Assembly: GCF_036013525.1 (NCBI RefSeq)
Contig: NZ_CP107853.1
Span: 12,524,001-12,588,000 of the forward strand
Length of the DNA stretch: 64,000 nt
Direction of reading: 5' to 3'
Source: Nonomuraea sp. NBC_00507
GTDB lineage: Bacteria; Actinomycetota; Actinomycetes; Streptosporangiales; Streptosporangiaceae
In this document: one piece after another, positions 17,117-25,750 of the stretch
Layout of the letters: each line of letters begins with the position of its first letter
How positions within the stretch are numbered: the first letter of the stretch is position 1
The notes under the pieces: generated by a model
Databases searched by the model: none
Told to the model about the DNA's origin: nothing
Seen by the model: the letters and a program-made list of their open reading frames with translations, nothing else
Made by a program: the position numbers and the translations under genes

Positions 17117-18028
17117 ATGCGGATCAAGACCCTTTTAGCCGGCCTATGCGGCGTTGCCGCGCTTTCCCTTGGTGGCGTGAACGCGGCGAGCGCCTCGGCG
17201 GTATCGGCCGGACCCATGTTCCAGCTCCCGTTCCCCTGCGGAGAGACCTGGGTCGGCAGTAGCAAGAGCCCAGCGCACACCGCTGGTTACGAGGTCGACT
17301 TCAATGGGAGCGCCGGCGACGGCAACGGCGACCTGGGCAGGACTGTCGTGGCGGCGGCCGCGGGCACGGTGGTGATGTCGGAGTTCCGGACCGCGGACGG
17401 CTTCGGCAAAGTCATCAAGATCCGGCATTCCGACGGCTCCGTCACGCTGTACGCCCACCTGAACGACCTGCTGGTCAGCAAGGGTGCGACGGTCCGGCAG
17501 GGCCAGAAGATCGGCACCGTGGGCAAGACGTCGAAGAAGTACAAAATGCTCGCCCACCTCCACTACGAGCAGCGCACCTCCTCGGGGAGGATCGTCCCGG
17601 CCACGTTCAACGGCGCCAGGTTCCGCTACCCGAACCAGACGCTGACCTCGAAGAACTGCGGGGGTGGCCAGGCCACCACGCCGCCGCCGGCCACGGGCGG
17701 CACGAAGAACCCGTACTCGGCCACGCAGGTCTGCGGCTCGGGCTTCAAGCAGATCGACTCGGCCGCTCTCGGCACTCTGGGGCGGGTGGTGCTGCTCTAC
17801 TCCGCCTCCAGCGGCCAGAACTGCGTCGTCACCCTGCGGAACAACGTCTCCGGCAAGGTCGCCATGCGGGCGTATCTGGAGCTCAAAGACCAGCCAAGGA
17901 AGACGGGCGCGGGCAGCTTCCAGTACTACGCGGGTCCGATCCGGGCCAAGGCCGCCCACATCTGCATCAAGTGGGGCGGCGCCATCGGCTCCGTCAGGTA
18001 TGACAGCCCCTTGGAGCACTGCGGCTGA
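17117..18028 (+). CDS. Secreted M23 (LytM-type) peptidase with a C-terminal four-Cys module
   Basis: The 303-residue protein has a signal peptide (MRIKTLLAGLCGVAALSLGG). Its M23 domain has the zinc-ligand segments AHTAGYEVDF and AHLHYE with LYAHLND between. A linker (TTPPPATGG) leads to a 106-residue C-terminal module beginning NPYSATQVCGSGF (residues 198-303). M23 enzymes cut peptidoglycan cross-bridges outside the membrane. The C-terminal module closely resembles the extracellular end of the kinase-like protein at 41766-44018, with four Cys at matching positions. The start is chosen at the signal peptide; no strong ribosome-binding site is visible, so it is not certain. A strong hairpin follows at 18048. 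Confidence 0.85.
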   Translation: MRIKTLLAGLCGVAALSLGGVNAASASAVSAGPMFQLPFPCGETWVGSSKSPAHTAGYEVDFNGSAGDGNGDLGRTVVAAAAGTVVMSEFRTADGFGKVIKIRHSDGSVTLYAHLNDLLVSKGATVRQGQKIGTVGKTSKKYKMLAHLHYEQRTSSGRIVPATFNGARFRYPNQTLTSKNCGGGQATTPPPATGGTKNPYSATQVCGSGFKQIDSAALGTLGRVVLLYSASSGQNCVVTLRNNVSGKVAMRAYLELKDQPRKTGAGSFQYYAGPIRAKAAHICIKWGGAIGSVRYDSPLEHCG

Positions 18029-18047
18029 CGGTTGTCGCGGCGAGGCG

Positions 18048-18085
18048 CCTCTGGCCCCGTGATCCGGCGATCGCGGGGCCAGAGG
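18048..18085. terminator. Stem-loop terminator after the M23 gene
   Basis: A perfect 12-bp inverted repeat, cctctggccccg at 18048-18059 and cggggccagagg at 18074-18085, lies 19 nt after the M23 stop codon. It has no long T tract, as is usual in high-GC actinomycetes. It separates the M23 gene from eccB. Confidence 0.75.
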
Positions 18086-18163
18086 TGGATATGGTGCTTG
18101 AGGGACGTTTGGGAAAGCTGGGCGTTTATGCTGATGCGCGGGCTGTGACGCGCGGGAGGGGCT

Positions 18164-19582
18164 GTGCAGACCAAGAAGGACCTCTATCAGGCCCACCGCT
18201 TGATGCAGCAACGGCTCGGGATGGCGCTCCTGCAGGCCGAGCCGGACGTGCCCGAGTCTCCGATGCGGCGGCAGAACGTGGCCACGTTCGGCGGGATCCT
18301 GGTCGGAGTCCTGGTGATGGCGGTGTTCGGGATCTGGGGCCTGGTGAAGCCGGGCAACGCCACCAAGCTGACCGACCCGGGGCAACTGCTCGTCGAGGAG
18401 GAGAGCGGGGCCAAGTTCGTCTACAGCCAGCAGCGGCAGCGGCTGTTGCCGGTGGCGAACTACGTGTCCGCGCGGCTGGTCCTGGACGGCGGGGAGATCA
18501 CGACGCGGAGCGTGACCGCCGCGTCCCTGGCGGGGTTCACCCGTGGGCCGCTCATCGGAATCTCCGGCGCGCCAGACTCGCTGCCCGTCAAGGAGAAGCT
18601 GGTCAAGGCCCCTTGGTCGGTGTGCGTGGCGGACGGGCCCGACAACGCGGGCGGGCGCAGGCCGTACACGACGCTGGTCGGGGGGACTGACGTCGGCGGG
18701 AAGCCGGTGGGCACGAGCGCGATGGTGGTGTCCGACGGGCAGCAGAACTGGGTCATCTGGGGAGACCGGCGCATGCGCGTGGGCGAGCCGGGCGTGCGCG
18801 CGCTCAACGCCCAGCCGAGGAAGGTGCCCACCGCCTGGCTGACCGCGCTGCCGGCCGGCCACGACTTCAAGGGCCCCGACGTGGCGAACCGGGGCAAGAA
18901 GGTACGCACCGGAGGCCAGGCCACCGCGGCGACGGTCGGGCAGGTCTTCACGGTACCGGCCCTGCCGGGCACCGCCGCGCGCTGGTACGTCCTGCTCGAC
19001 GACGGCCTGGCCCCCATCACCGCCGTCCAGGCCAGGCTGCTGCTTGAGGATCCGGCCAGCAAGAAGGCATACGGCAACCGCCCGGTGCAGCCCATCCAGA
19101 TTGACGCCGCGTCGGCCAACGCGGCACCGTCGCGCCAGAACGTCATGGACACCACCCTGCCGACGGCCATGCCGAACGTGATCACCGTGTCGGGCTCGGT
19201 GCCGCTCTGCTCGGTGTACGCGAACACGATGGCGGGCTCGGTCGCGGCGAAGGTGACGGTCGGCAGCAGGATCGCCATACCGGCCCCGGCGAACGCGGGC
19301 GTCCAGAACCGCTTCGACCAGGTCCTGCTCCCTCCGGGGAGCGCCGTGGTGGCCGGCCTGCTACCCGGCGAGGGCCAGCTCGGCGCGGTGGCCGGCACGC
19401 TGTCGCTGATCAGCGACCAGGGTGTGCGCTATCCGGTGCCGTCGGCGGACGTGCTCGCCAAGCTCGGGTATGACGCCGCCGACATCGCTCCCGTGCCGGC
19501 GAGCATCATGCACTCCATCCCGCAGGGGCCGGCGCTCGACCCGGCGGCCGCCATGGTGCCGCTGACGGTAGCCGGCAGGTGA
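18164..19582 (+). CDS. eccB: EccB, type VII secretion core membrane protein
   Basis: This 472-residue protein starts MQTKKDLYQAHRLMQQRLGM, matching the EccB N-terminus. One membrane helix follows near residues 42-62 (FGGILVGVLVMAVFGIWGL). The large extracytoplasmic domain has two cysteines (WSVCVADG, VPLCSVYAN) that pair in EccB, and the C-terminal repeat region (DQGVRYPVPSADVLAKLGY) is typical. EccB is part of the ESX membrane complex together with EccC, EccD and usually EccE. A GTG start follows a GGGAGGGG ribosome-binding site. It is unusual that eccB is 16 kb away from eccD and eccC. Confidence 0.92.
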   Translation: MQTKKDLYQAHRLMQQRLGMALLQAEPDVPESPMRRQNVATFGGILVGVLVMAVFGIWGLVKPGNATKLTDPGQLLVEEESGAKFVYSQQRQRLLPVANYVSARLVLDGGEITTRSVTAASLAGFTRGPLIGISGAPDSLPVKEKLVKAPWSVCVADGPDNAGGRRPYTTLVGGTDVGGKPVGTSAMVVSDGQQNWVIWGDRRMRVGEPGVRALNAQPRKVPTAWLTALPAGHDFKGPDVANRGKKVRTGGQATAATVGQVFTVPALPGTAARWYVLLDDGLAPITAVQARLLLEDPASKKAYGNRPVQPIQIDAASANAAPSRQNVMDTTLPTAMPNVITVSGSVPLCSVYANTMAGSVAAKVTVGSRIAIPAPANAGVQNRFDQVLLPPGSAVVAGLLPGEGQLGAVAGTLSLISDQGVRYPVPSADVLAKLGYDAADIAPVPASIMHSIPQGPALDPAAAMVPLTVAGR

Positions 19583-19590
19583 GGCCCTGA

Positions 19591-20592
19591 TCAGGCGCCG
19601 TCGGCCACGATGAGATCGAAGCTCCCGGGCAGGGGGATGATCTCGGCGAACCGGAAGCCGACCGCCCGCAGCAACGTGGTGTACTCCTGGCGCGTGCGCT
19701 CCATCCCGCCGTCGAACAGGGCGAGCATCCTGATGTCCATGTCCTTGCCAGGATGCGGGGCATCGTCGTCCGGCAGCACCATTTCCAGCACGAACAGCGT
19801 CCCGCCTGGGCTCATCGCCGACCGGACGTTGCGGAGGATCCGTACGGCGTCCTCGTCCGACCAGTTGTGCAGGACGTTGGCCAGCAGGTAGGCATCGGCG
19901 CCCGGCGGGACCCCTTCGAAGAAGTCTCCCGCCACGAGCCGGCATCGGTCCGCCACGCCGCGCTCGCCCAGGGCGTGGGCGGCGCCCGGTACGACATGGT
20001 CGAGATCGAGGAGCACACCCTTGAGCCGCGGGTGCCCGGCCAACACCGCGGCCAGCAGATGCCCTCTCCCGCCTCCGACATCAACGAGGGTGTGGAATCT
20101 GGAGAAGTCATAACTCTGGGCCATCGTCCCGATGCACGGCCGCGTACGCGCGATCATGTACTCGTCGAAGAGCGTTCTGAGCGCTGGATCGCGGTCGAGG
20201 TAGTCATAGAAGCTCCCGTACCGCTCGGCGAACGCGCTCCTGCCGGTCCGCACCGTCCGGGTCAGGGCGCCTATCGCGTACCAGAGCCCCTCTTGAGCGA
20301 TCACCCGCACGACGGGACGCAGCGACCCGGGTGCTCCGGAGCGGAGAGTCATTCCGTGCTCGGTGAGCTCGTAGCCGTCGGGAGTGGAGTGCACGATTCC
20401 CATGCTGGCCACCTCACGCAAGGCGCGGCGCAACGATGGCGCGTCCGCCCCGCACAGGTCAGCCAGTTCGTCTACGCCGCGAGGGCCGTCCACGAGATGA
20501 TCGGCGCAGCCGAGCTCGGCCACGGCCGCCAGCGCCGCGAAGCGCGAGAGAGCGTAGATCGCCTCCCACACCGGTTCCCCTGAAGCGGACAT
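19591..20592 (-). CDS. SAM-dependent O-methyltransferase (acetylserotonin/hydroxyneurosporene type)
   Basis: The 333-residue protein has an N-terminal dimerisation/winged-helix region (ALSRFAALAAVAELGCADHL). A class I methyltransferase fold follows, with the SAM motif LVDVGGGRGHLLAAVL, GDFFEGVPPGADAYLLANVL and a catalytic-type His in VLHNWSDEDA. Members methylate hydroxyl groups on small molecules, often in natural-product pathways; the substrate cannot be read from sequence. It is convergent with eccB (8 nt apart) and looks like an unrelated gene inserted in the secretion locus. Confidence 0.88.
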   Translation of the reverse strand: MSASGEPVWEAIYALSRFAALAAVAELGCADHLVDGPRGVDELADLCGADAPSLRRALREVASMGIVHSTPDGYELTEHGMTLRSGAPGSLRPVVRVIAQEGLWYAIGALTRTVRTGRSAFAERYGSFYDYLDRDPALRTLFDEYMIARTRPCIGTMAQSYDFSRFHTLVDVGGGRGHLLAAVLAGHPRLKGVLLDLDHVVPGAAHALGERGVADRCRLVAGDFFEGVPPGADAYLLANVLHNWSDEDAVRILRNVRSAMSPGGTLFVLEMVLPDDDAPHPGKDMDIRMLALFDGGMERTRQEYTTLLRAVGFRFAEIIPLPGSFDLIVADGA

Positions 20593-20679
20593 CGGATCCC
20601 CTGCCCATCACCGTCCGATGCAACTCCTCTACCCAGCGTGAGCGCGGGGAAGCGGGAGCGCCGGCGAACCAGGTGACGG

Positions 20680-21516
20680 CTACCAGCCCATCTCCGGCAT
20701 GAGCGACGGCTGCTCCATGTCGAACTGGCTCTTCGGGTTGTCGACGATGTCCACCGAGGAGGGATCGTAGATGGCGCTCGCCTCCATCAGGTTCGGCTTG
20801 CTCGCCGACACCGCCTGCAGGCCCGGAAGGTCCTGGGCGAACTGGTTGTAGGCGATGCCCGCGACACCCAGGATGCCGGTGGCCTTCAGCACGAGCTTCC
20901 AGTGGCTCCTGAACACCGTGGACACCGAATCGTGCAGCCCCATCACCGCGCGCATCGCCGACGCCTCGCCCTGCAGCGCGCCCGCCACCGACGCCCGGCA
21001 CACCAGGACGAACGCCGCCAGCGCTTCCAGGAAGGCCCCGACGATGATGCAGACGGACATCAGCACGTGATACCCCTGTGCCGTGCATCTGAGGGTGTTC
21101 CCGCAACCGGCCCTGTTCTCGTCGAGCGTCGCGAGGTGCCCGTCGAGGACGTCGACCTTGTCCTTGAACGACTGGTAAGCCCGGCCCTCCCAATCCTCGC
21201 TCTGACCGATCTCCGTGGTCAGCCGCTGCAGCTCGCCGCGGAGGAAGGCGATGTCACTGCCGGCGGGCGCCGCCATCGGCGGGCGCCACTCCTGCTGCCC
21301 GCCGCCCGTGATGAGCGGCGACGCAGAGGCGGATGAGATGTTGACGGAGTGGGGATTGAGCCACTGGTCGGCCCCCTGGTCCTGCGCGAACGGGTCGGCG
21401 ACCATCAACCCCATGAGCCCGACGATGGGCCAGGCGTACGGCATGACCACGGCTGCCGCGGTCGCGAGGCCCACAGCGGTGACGAAGCCATCGAAATCAT
21501 TCTCGTAATCCGCCAT
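20680..21516 (-). CDS. WXG100-like membrane protein, ESX-associated, function unknown
   Basis: This 278-residue protein has a hydrophobic segment near residues 12-40, a helical stretch with a WXG-like turn (SEDWEGRAYQSFKDKVDVL, near 98), and more hydrophobic segments near 150-172 and 208-226. The W-E-G turn between two helices is typical of WXG100/LXG-like ESX substrates or their partners. The membrane helices suggest it stays in the membrane or forms a pore. It lies 9 nt downstream of the proline-rich protein gene and is probably co-expressed with it. Confidence 0.6.
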   Translation of the reverse strand: MADYENDFDGFVTAVGLATAAAVVMPYAWPIVGLMGLMVADPFAQDQGADQWLNPHSVNISSASASPLITGGGQQEWRPPMAAPAGSDIAFLRGELQRLTTEIGQSEDWEGRAYQSFKDKVDVLDGHLATLDENRAGCGNTLRCTAQGYHVLMSVCIIVGAFLEALAAFVLVCRASVAGALQGEASAMRAVMGLHDSVSTVFRSHWKLVLKATGILGVAGIAYNQFAQDLPGLQAVSASKPNLMEASAIYDPSSVDIVDNPKSQFDMEQPSLMPEMGW

Positions 21517-21525
21517 CCGGCTGCC

Positions 21526-22614
21526 CTATGCCTCTTCCTTGCCGAGCACCGCCGGCGCGTAGTCCTCGTCCGTTCCCCAGACGCCCTCGTCCTCGGCGAG
21601 GTGCGGGCCGCGCTCGCGGTCCTTGTCCCCGTTGTTCGCCCCCATCCCGCCCATGCCGGGAGGGGGGTACATCGGCGGTATCCCGGTGTTGAGCGCGCGG
21701 GCGATGCTCCCCGGCGCCGCGCTACCTGGCGGCATCGCCCCTCCCGCCACCGGGCCGCCCTCCGGATAGCCCGTGCGGGGCATGGAGGCACGCGGGTCGA
21801 ACGCCGGGGCGTCCGGCGTGCGGATCGACGGGGGGGTGGTGGAGGTGGGCAGGTTGGGGTTCGCCGAGGCCAGGTCGGTGTTCGGCTTGCTGACGCCGCT
21901 CAGGTCGGGGGTCTTCGCGCCCGGAGTGTTGAGGTCAGGGGTGTTGACGCCGGGGGTGTTGAGGCCCGGAGTGTTGACGCCCGGGGTGTTGAGATCGGGC
22001 CGCTGGATATCGCCGGGGTCCGGGGTGGTCAGGTCCGGCTGCTTGATATCTCCCGGATCGGGGGTGGTCAGGTCCGGCTGCTTGATGTCGCCCGGGTCCG
22101 GCTGGGGGATGGTCGGCGGGCGGCCGGTCCCCAGGTCGCTCGGATCGATGCCGGGACCGCCCAGGGGGCCGGTCTTCGGCATCTTGCCCAGCCCGGTCGG
22201 GGGGCCACCTGGCCCTCCGGGGCCAGTCCCCGGCCCCTTGCCCGCCTCCTCGGCCGCCTCGGTGTTGTCGGCGGCCGTGTTGAGCGCTTTCTTCCAGGAG
22301 TCGAGCACGTCCTTGGCCTGCTTCAGCGCATCGGCCGCGCCGTCCCGCACCGAGCGGTGCGCCACGTTCAGGCCGCCGCCGATCGCGCCGAAAGCCATGA
22401 CATGGATGTCGATGGCCCTGGTGTTGTCGCTCATCTCCGTCAGGTCCTGGCCGTAGCCGCCCACGTTCGTGCCCAGTGTCCTGACGCTGGAGCGGCGCAT
22501 CTTGAACTTCGGGTCGATGGACCGCGGATCGAGACCGGCGCCGAGATTACCGGCTCCGAGGTTGCCGTAGGCGCCGGCGAAAGGATCGCCGCTGGACGAG
22601 GATGAGTTGGACAT
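21526..22614 (-). CDS. Proline-rich ESX-associated protein with tandem repeats
   Basis: The 362-residue product has a helical N-terminal part (residues 1-125, with DGAADALKQAKDVLDSWKKA). A low-complexity Pro/Gly/Thr region follows with three tandem copies of a 13-residue unit (DPGDIKQPDLTTP and variants) and six or so NTPGVNTPGL-type repeats. The C-terminal end is GVWGTDEDYAPAVLG. Similar endings with a Trp and acidic residues occur in the two long proteins encoded at 23921 and 25751. This suggests a family of exported, wall-spanning ESX proteins; the secretion role is inference. The gene is divergent from the WXG100 genes. Confidence 0.6.
   Translation of the reverse strand: MSNSSSSSGDPFAGAYGNLGAGNLGAGLDPRSIDPKFKMRRSSVRTLGTNVGGYGQDLTEMSDNTRAIDIHVMAFGAIGGGLNVAHRSVRDGAADALKQAKDVLDSWKKALNTAADNTEAAEEAGKGPGTGPGGPGGPPTGLGKMPKTGPLGGPGIDPSDLGTGRPPTIPQPDPGDIKQPDLTTPDPGDIKQPDLTTPDPGDIQRPDLNTPGVNTPGLNTPGVNTPDLNTPGAKTPDLSGVSKPNTDLASANPNLPTSTTPPSIRTPDAPAFDPRASMPRTGYPEGGPVAGGAMPPGSAAPGSIARALNTGIPPMYPPPGMGGMGANNGDKDRERGPHLAEDEGVWGTDEDYAPAVLGKEEA
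21900..22106. repeat. Tandem coding repeats in the proline-rich protein
   Basis: Three 39-bp units (encoding DPGDIKQPDLTTP and two variants) lie next to 15-bp units encoding NTPGV/NTPGL/NTPDL on the minus strand. Codon use differs between copies at some positions, so the array is not freshly expanded. It lies wholly within the coding region. Confidence 0.8.
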
Positions 22615-22840
22615 GCGCCCCCCTTGTCACGTACGCCACATACGCTACGCCAGCTCACATTACGGACGCACCCGAATCAGAGCCCCTGTTCTGGCGATAC
22701 ACCCACGATCTGCCCGAAGGATATGGAAAATTAACTGGATCACGTGCGACGCTAGCGACAGATGTTCACTAATGTGACCAATCAGGACGACACTTCGCTG
22801 TCGGCCTGAGTCAGCCGACCAGCAAGGGGAGGGAGACCCT
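22615..22840. promoter_or_regulatory. Divergent promoter region before the WXG100 operon
   Basis: This 226-nt region between divergent genes is AT-richer from about 22720 to 22790 and should hold promoters for both directions. A small inverted repeat, gtcggc at 22800-22805 and gccgac at 22814-22819, lies just before the AAGGGGAGGGAG ribosome-binding region of the plus-strand operon and could fold in the leader RNA. I could not identify reliable -35/-10 boxes. Confidence 0.4.
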
Positions 22841-23179
22841 GTGGGGACCCAACCGCAGGCGCAAGTAAGCGAATCCGATCTCAAGTCCGCGATCATGCTC
22901 ATCGAGGACGCCGCCGAGAGACTGCGTGGCATCCAGAGGAACCTCGACACCGCGGGTGTGACGCTCAAGGCCCACTGGGTGGGCCAGTCGGAGGCCGCGT
23001 TCGACGCCGTGCACAAGAAGTGGCACGAGCGGATGGACGTCGTGATGGGCAGCCTGGCGCGCCTGGCGCAGAACATCGGGACGAGCAACACCAACTACGC
23101 CGCGTTCAACCAGGAGCGGACCGAGGCGATCAACCAGATCGCCGCGATGATCAACGCCGCGCCGCAGTCCCGGATCTAA
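22841..23179 (+). CDS. WXG100-family ESX protein
   Basis: The 112-residue helical protein has the W-x-G turn in KAHWVGQSEAAFDAVHKKW, in the middle of a helix-turn-helix hairpin, the defining WXG100 fold. Such proteins form dimers that are exported by ESX systems. It ends in AAPQSRI and has no clear YxxxD/E export motif, so it may depend on a partner such as the protein encoded next. GTG start after GGGAGGGAG. First gene of a five- or six-gene plus-strand operon. Confidence 0.85.
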   Translation: MGTQPQAQVSESDLKSAIMLIEDAAERLRGIQRNLDTAGVTLKAHWVGQSEAAFDAVHKKWHERMDVVMGSLARLAQNIGTSNTNYAAFNQERTEAINQIAAMINAAPQSRI

Positions 23180-23200
23180 CGAGCAGCACAGGAGGCCGCG

Positions 23201-23512
23201 ATGCCCGCGGAAGACATCTTCGATATCACTAAGGTCAACTTCGCCGGTCTCGGCGAGGGTGAGGACGCCTTCGCCAGGGCGTTCAACGACATGGTCACCA
23301 CTCTGGACACCCTGGAGCGGGACCTGCTGGCCAAGAGCGCGATCTGGCAGGGCGAGGCCAAGACCGTCTTCGACGAGGTCCGCGCGCTCTGGAAGAGCGA
23401 GGCCAACGACATGTCGCAGTTCATCGACCTGATGAAGCAGAACATCAACATCACGAACATGAACATGCAGCAGGTCGAGAGGATCAACGCGCAGATCTTC
23501 GACGGCAGGTAG
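23201..23512 (+). CDS. WXG100-family ESX protein, likely partner of the preceding one
   Basis: This 103-residue helical protein has the turn KSAIWQGEAKTVFDEVRALW, and is otherwise two long amphipathic helices. It starts 21 nt after the preceding WXG100 gene, behind an AGGAGG ribosome-binding site. Adjacent WXG100 pairs generally form heterodimers. No YxxxD/E tail is seen; the C-terminus is VERINAQIFDGR. Confidence 0.85.
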   Translation: MPAEDIFDITKVNFAGLGEGEDAFARAFNDMVTTLDTLERDLLAKSAIWQGEAKTVFDEVRALWKSEANDMSQFIDLMKQNINITNMNMQQVERINAQIFDGR

Positions 23513-23558
23513 GACAGACGGGGCGAGACCGCCGGAGCCCTGACAGCGAAGGGGGAGC

Positions 23559-23921
23559 ATGGGCACCGATCGTGGGGTGGACCTCAGCAGGCGAGCCATC
23601 CAGACCGCCAGGAACGACCTGGCGGAGGCGCTCGCGCTCCTGAGCCCTGACAGGGAGAACGGCGGCACCGCCACCCCCGTGCTCAGACCGGAGGGCGTGG
23701 CGACCGAGCTGTCCAACGACTTCTCGGCCATCGGCTTCACGTGGCCGGCCGCCATGGATTTCCACAGGAGCGCGGGCAACGGCATCAGGGCCGTGACCAC
23801 GTCGTACAACAGCATCGTCCTGCAGGTGCAGACCCTCCTCGAGCTGTTCGACCAGGCGTTGCGCAACTACGACGGCGTCGAAGTGGGCAGTGAGGACCGC
23901 TCCGGGCAGGTGCGGGTCTGA
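23559..23921 (+). CDS. Small helical ESX-associated protein with YxxxE tail
   Basis: The 120-residue product is predominantly helical and has no W-x-G turn; FTWPAAMDFH is the only Trp. Near its end it carries NYDGVEVG, which fits the YxxxD/E motif used by EccC to recognise substrates. Its operon position and size suggest a WXG100-like substrate or chaperone. Its stop overlaps the next start by one base (TGATG). Confidence 0.65.
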   Translation: MGTDRGVDLSRRAIQTARNDLAEALALLSPDRENGGTATPVLRPEGVATELSNDFSAIGFTWPAAMDFHRSAGNGIRAVTTSYNSIVLQVQTLLELFDQALRNYDGVEVGSEDRSGQVRV

Positions 23922-25318
23922 TGGCTCAGGAATCACATGAGATCAGGGTGCCGGTCAACACCGAGGAGGTCGAGGACGCGAACCTCGAGATCCTGCGGGA
24001 AGATCTGGCCAACAACAAGCCCGAGCTGTTGCGTAACGCGGCCTCTGAGCTCCTCACGGCCAAACGCCGCCTCGATAACCTGGTGGGAGTGATCGACCGG
24101 CATCTGAGGGAGCTGGACCAGCACTGGACCGTGGGCGAGGACGCCAGGACGGTAAAGGCCGGGCTCCGCAGGTTGCGGGAGTCCGCCGCGGACGTGTCCA
24201 TCACGATCAGCGAGCAGACCCTGGACCCCGACGCGAAGCAGTGCCTCGCCAACCCGAGTGGCGTCGCTCCCGCACTCCTCCTGCAGGCCCACACGTTGTC
24301 GGCGTTCAGCGGCAAGAACGTGCCGGAGTCCGCGGACTCGGATGTCAACTTCCTCGAGGGCGCCTTCCAGGGCGGCGTGGCCGGCACCATCGGAGGCGGA
24401 CTCATCGGGGGCCCGCCGGGAATGGTGATCGGCGCCGTCGTCGGCACGCTGGCCGGAGGCGTCACCGCCCTGTTCACCGACGGCCCCTTCGCCAACATCA
24501 TCGGCGATTCCAAAGAGGAGCAGGACAGGAAGGCAGCCAAGGAGCACATCCGGCTGCTGACCGAGGCGACAGAGCAGAACAACCGGGCGTTCCCTGCCAG
24601 TCTCCAGACCGACATCCCGCAGTTCGATCCCCTCGCCCCGAAGATCCCGGAGATCCCGTTCAACGGCGGCGACAGGTTCGACGGCACGGTGCCGACCGGC
24701 CTCAACCAGTCCATCGCCTCCCCGAACGCCGACCTGGATGGCCTGGGCCAGCCGAACCAGGACGGCCTGCGGGATCCGAACCTGCACCAGATCCCGGGCC
24801 TCGACACCACCGATCCGGGCAGCAGGTTTCCCGACGGCCCCGGCATGGGCGCGATCCCGGACCCGAGCACGGACCTGAGCGGCACAGGCATGCCCGAAGG
24901 CCCGAACCTCGACACATCCTCGGCGAACACGCCCGACGCCCCCAACACTGACGTGAACGCCCCGCGGACCTCGCTGGCGGGCCTGCCCGACCCGTCGACG
25001 TCCCTGCCCACCCCTGCCACCCCGTCCGCCGCGAACCTGCCGAACCCGCAGAACACCAGCGGCATCGGCAACCCGTACGGCGGTGGCGGCACAGGCCCGG
25101 GCAACGCAATGGCGAGCGCCGCGAACGCGGCCGCCATGCGCGGCATGGGCAACAGGTCCCCGATGATTCCGATGATCCCGCCGGCAGGCCGAGGCGGCCA
25201 GCAGGAGAGTCAGGAGTCGACCCGGACCACCTGGCTTCTCGAGGACGAGGACTATTTCATGAGCGACGAGGCGACCACGAATCCCTACCTCCGTGGCGAT
25301 GCGAAGGGCAAGGCATGA
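23921..25318 (+). CDS. Long proline-rich ESX-associated protein with glycine-zipper segment
   Basis: The 465-residue protein has a helical N-terminal domain (1-110, with RELDQHWTVGEDARTVKAGL, a W-x-x-G variant of the WXG turn). A Gly-rich hydrophobic segment lies near 152-190 (GGVAGTIGGGLIGGPPGMVI), followed by a long Pro/Asn/Asp/Gly region. The C-terminus contains TWLLEDEDYFMSDE. The glycine-zipper segment could insert into a membrane. Length and composition resemble PPE/Esp-like cargo more than a machine component. It overlaps both neighbours (1 nt and 4 nt), so it is coupled to them. Confidence 0.6.
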   Translation: MAQESHEIRVPVNTEEVEDANLEILREDLANNKPELLRNAASELLTAKRRLDNLVGVIDRHLRELDQHWTVGEDARTVKAGLRRLRESAADVSITISEQTLDPDAKQCLANPSGVAPALLLQAHTLSAFSGKNVPESADSDVNFLEGAFQGGVAGTIGGGLIGGPPGMVIGAVVGTLAGGVTALFTDGPFANIIGDSKEEQDRKAAKEHIRLLTEATEQNNRAFPASLQTDIPQFDPLAPKIPEIPFNGGDRFDGTVPTGLNQSIASPNADLDGLGQPNQDGLRDPNLHQIPGLDTTDPGSRFPDGPGMGAIPDPSTDLSGTGMPEGPNLDTSSANTPDAPNTDVNAPRTSLAGLPDPSTSLPTPATPSAANLPNPQNTSGIGNPYGGGGTGPGNAMASAANAAAMRGMGNRSPMIPMIPPAGRGGQQESQESTRTTWLLEDEDYFMSDEATTNPYLRGDAKGKA

Positions 25319-25731
25319 GCCGCCCCGCGGATGGCGGCACCCCGCCGCCGGAGCTGGAGCTGCCCAGTGACTTCCCCGGGCTCGGCGAGGACGACGGCAA
25401 CGGTCCCTTCATCGACCACCATGAGGTCAGGAACGTCATCAAGGCCCTGCGCACGAGCCTCGGAGCGCTGCGCGGCGAAACGGTGCCGAACATGAGCGCC
25501 ACCTGGACCGGGCCCGGCACCGTCAACCAGGTGTCCTACGAGGGCAACGTGGGGCCGGAGGAGGCCGGGCAGTGGGAGGCCGCCTCGGCCTTCGGCAACA
25601 ACATCCACTTCGCCTACAACGCGTTCGACCCCAGCTACGCGCTGCTCATCGAGCACGTCGAGAAGTGGGCCAACGCGGTGGAGCAGGCTATCGCCAACTA
25701 CGAGAGATTCCATCAGGACAGCAGTGCGTAA
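25315..25731 (+). CDS. WXG100-like ESX-associated protein
   Basis: This 138-residue protein has an acidic, Pro-rich N-terminus (residues 1-33), then a helical hairpin with the turn NMSATWTGPGTVNQ (W-T-G) and a second long helix ending NYERFHQDSSA. The start overlaps the preceding stop by ATGA. It probably pairs with another helical protein of the operon for export. Confidence 0.72.
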   Translation: MSRPADGGTPPPELELPSDFPGLGEDDGNGPFIDHHEVRNVIKALRTSLGALRGETVPNMSATWTGPGTVNQVSYEGNVGPEEAGQWEAASAFGNNIHFAYNAFDPSYALLIEHVEKWANAVEQAIANYERFHQDSSA

Positions 25732-25750
25732 GAACGGGCAGGGATGAGCG

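Noticed and set aside
22012..22106. Possible CRISPR array
   Set aside because: The repeats are contiguous, in frame and have no spacers; they encode Pro-rich peptide units.
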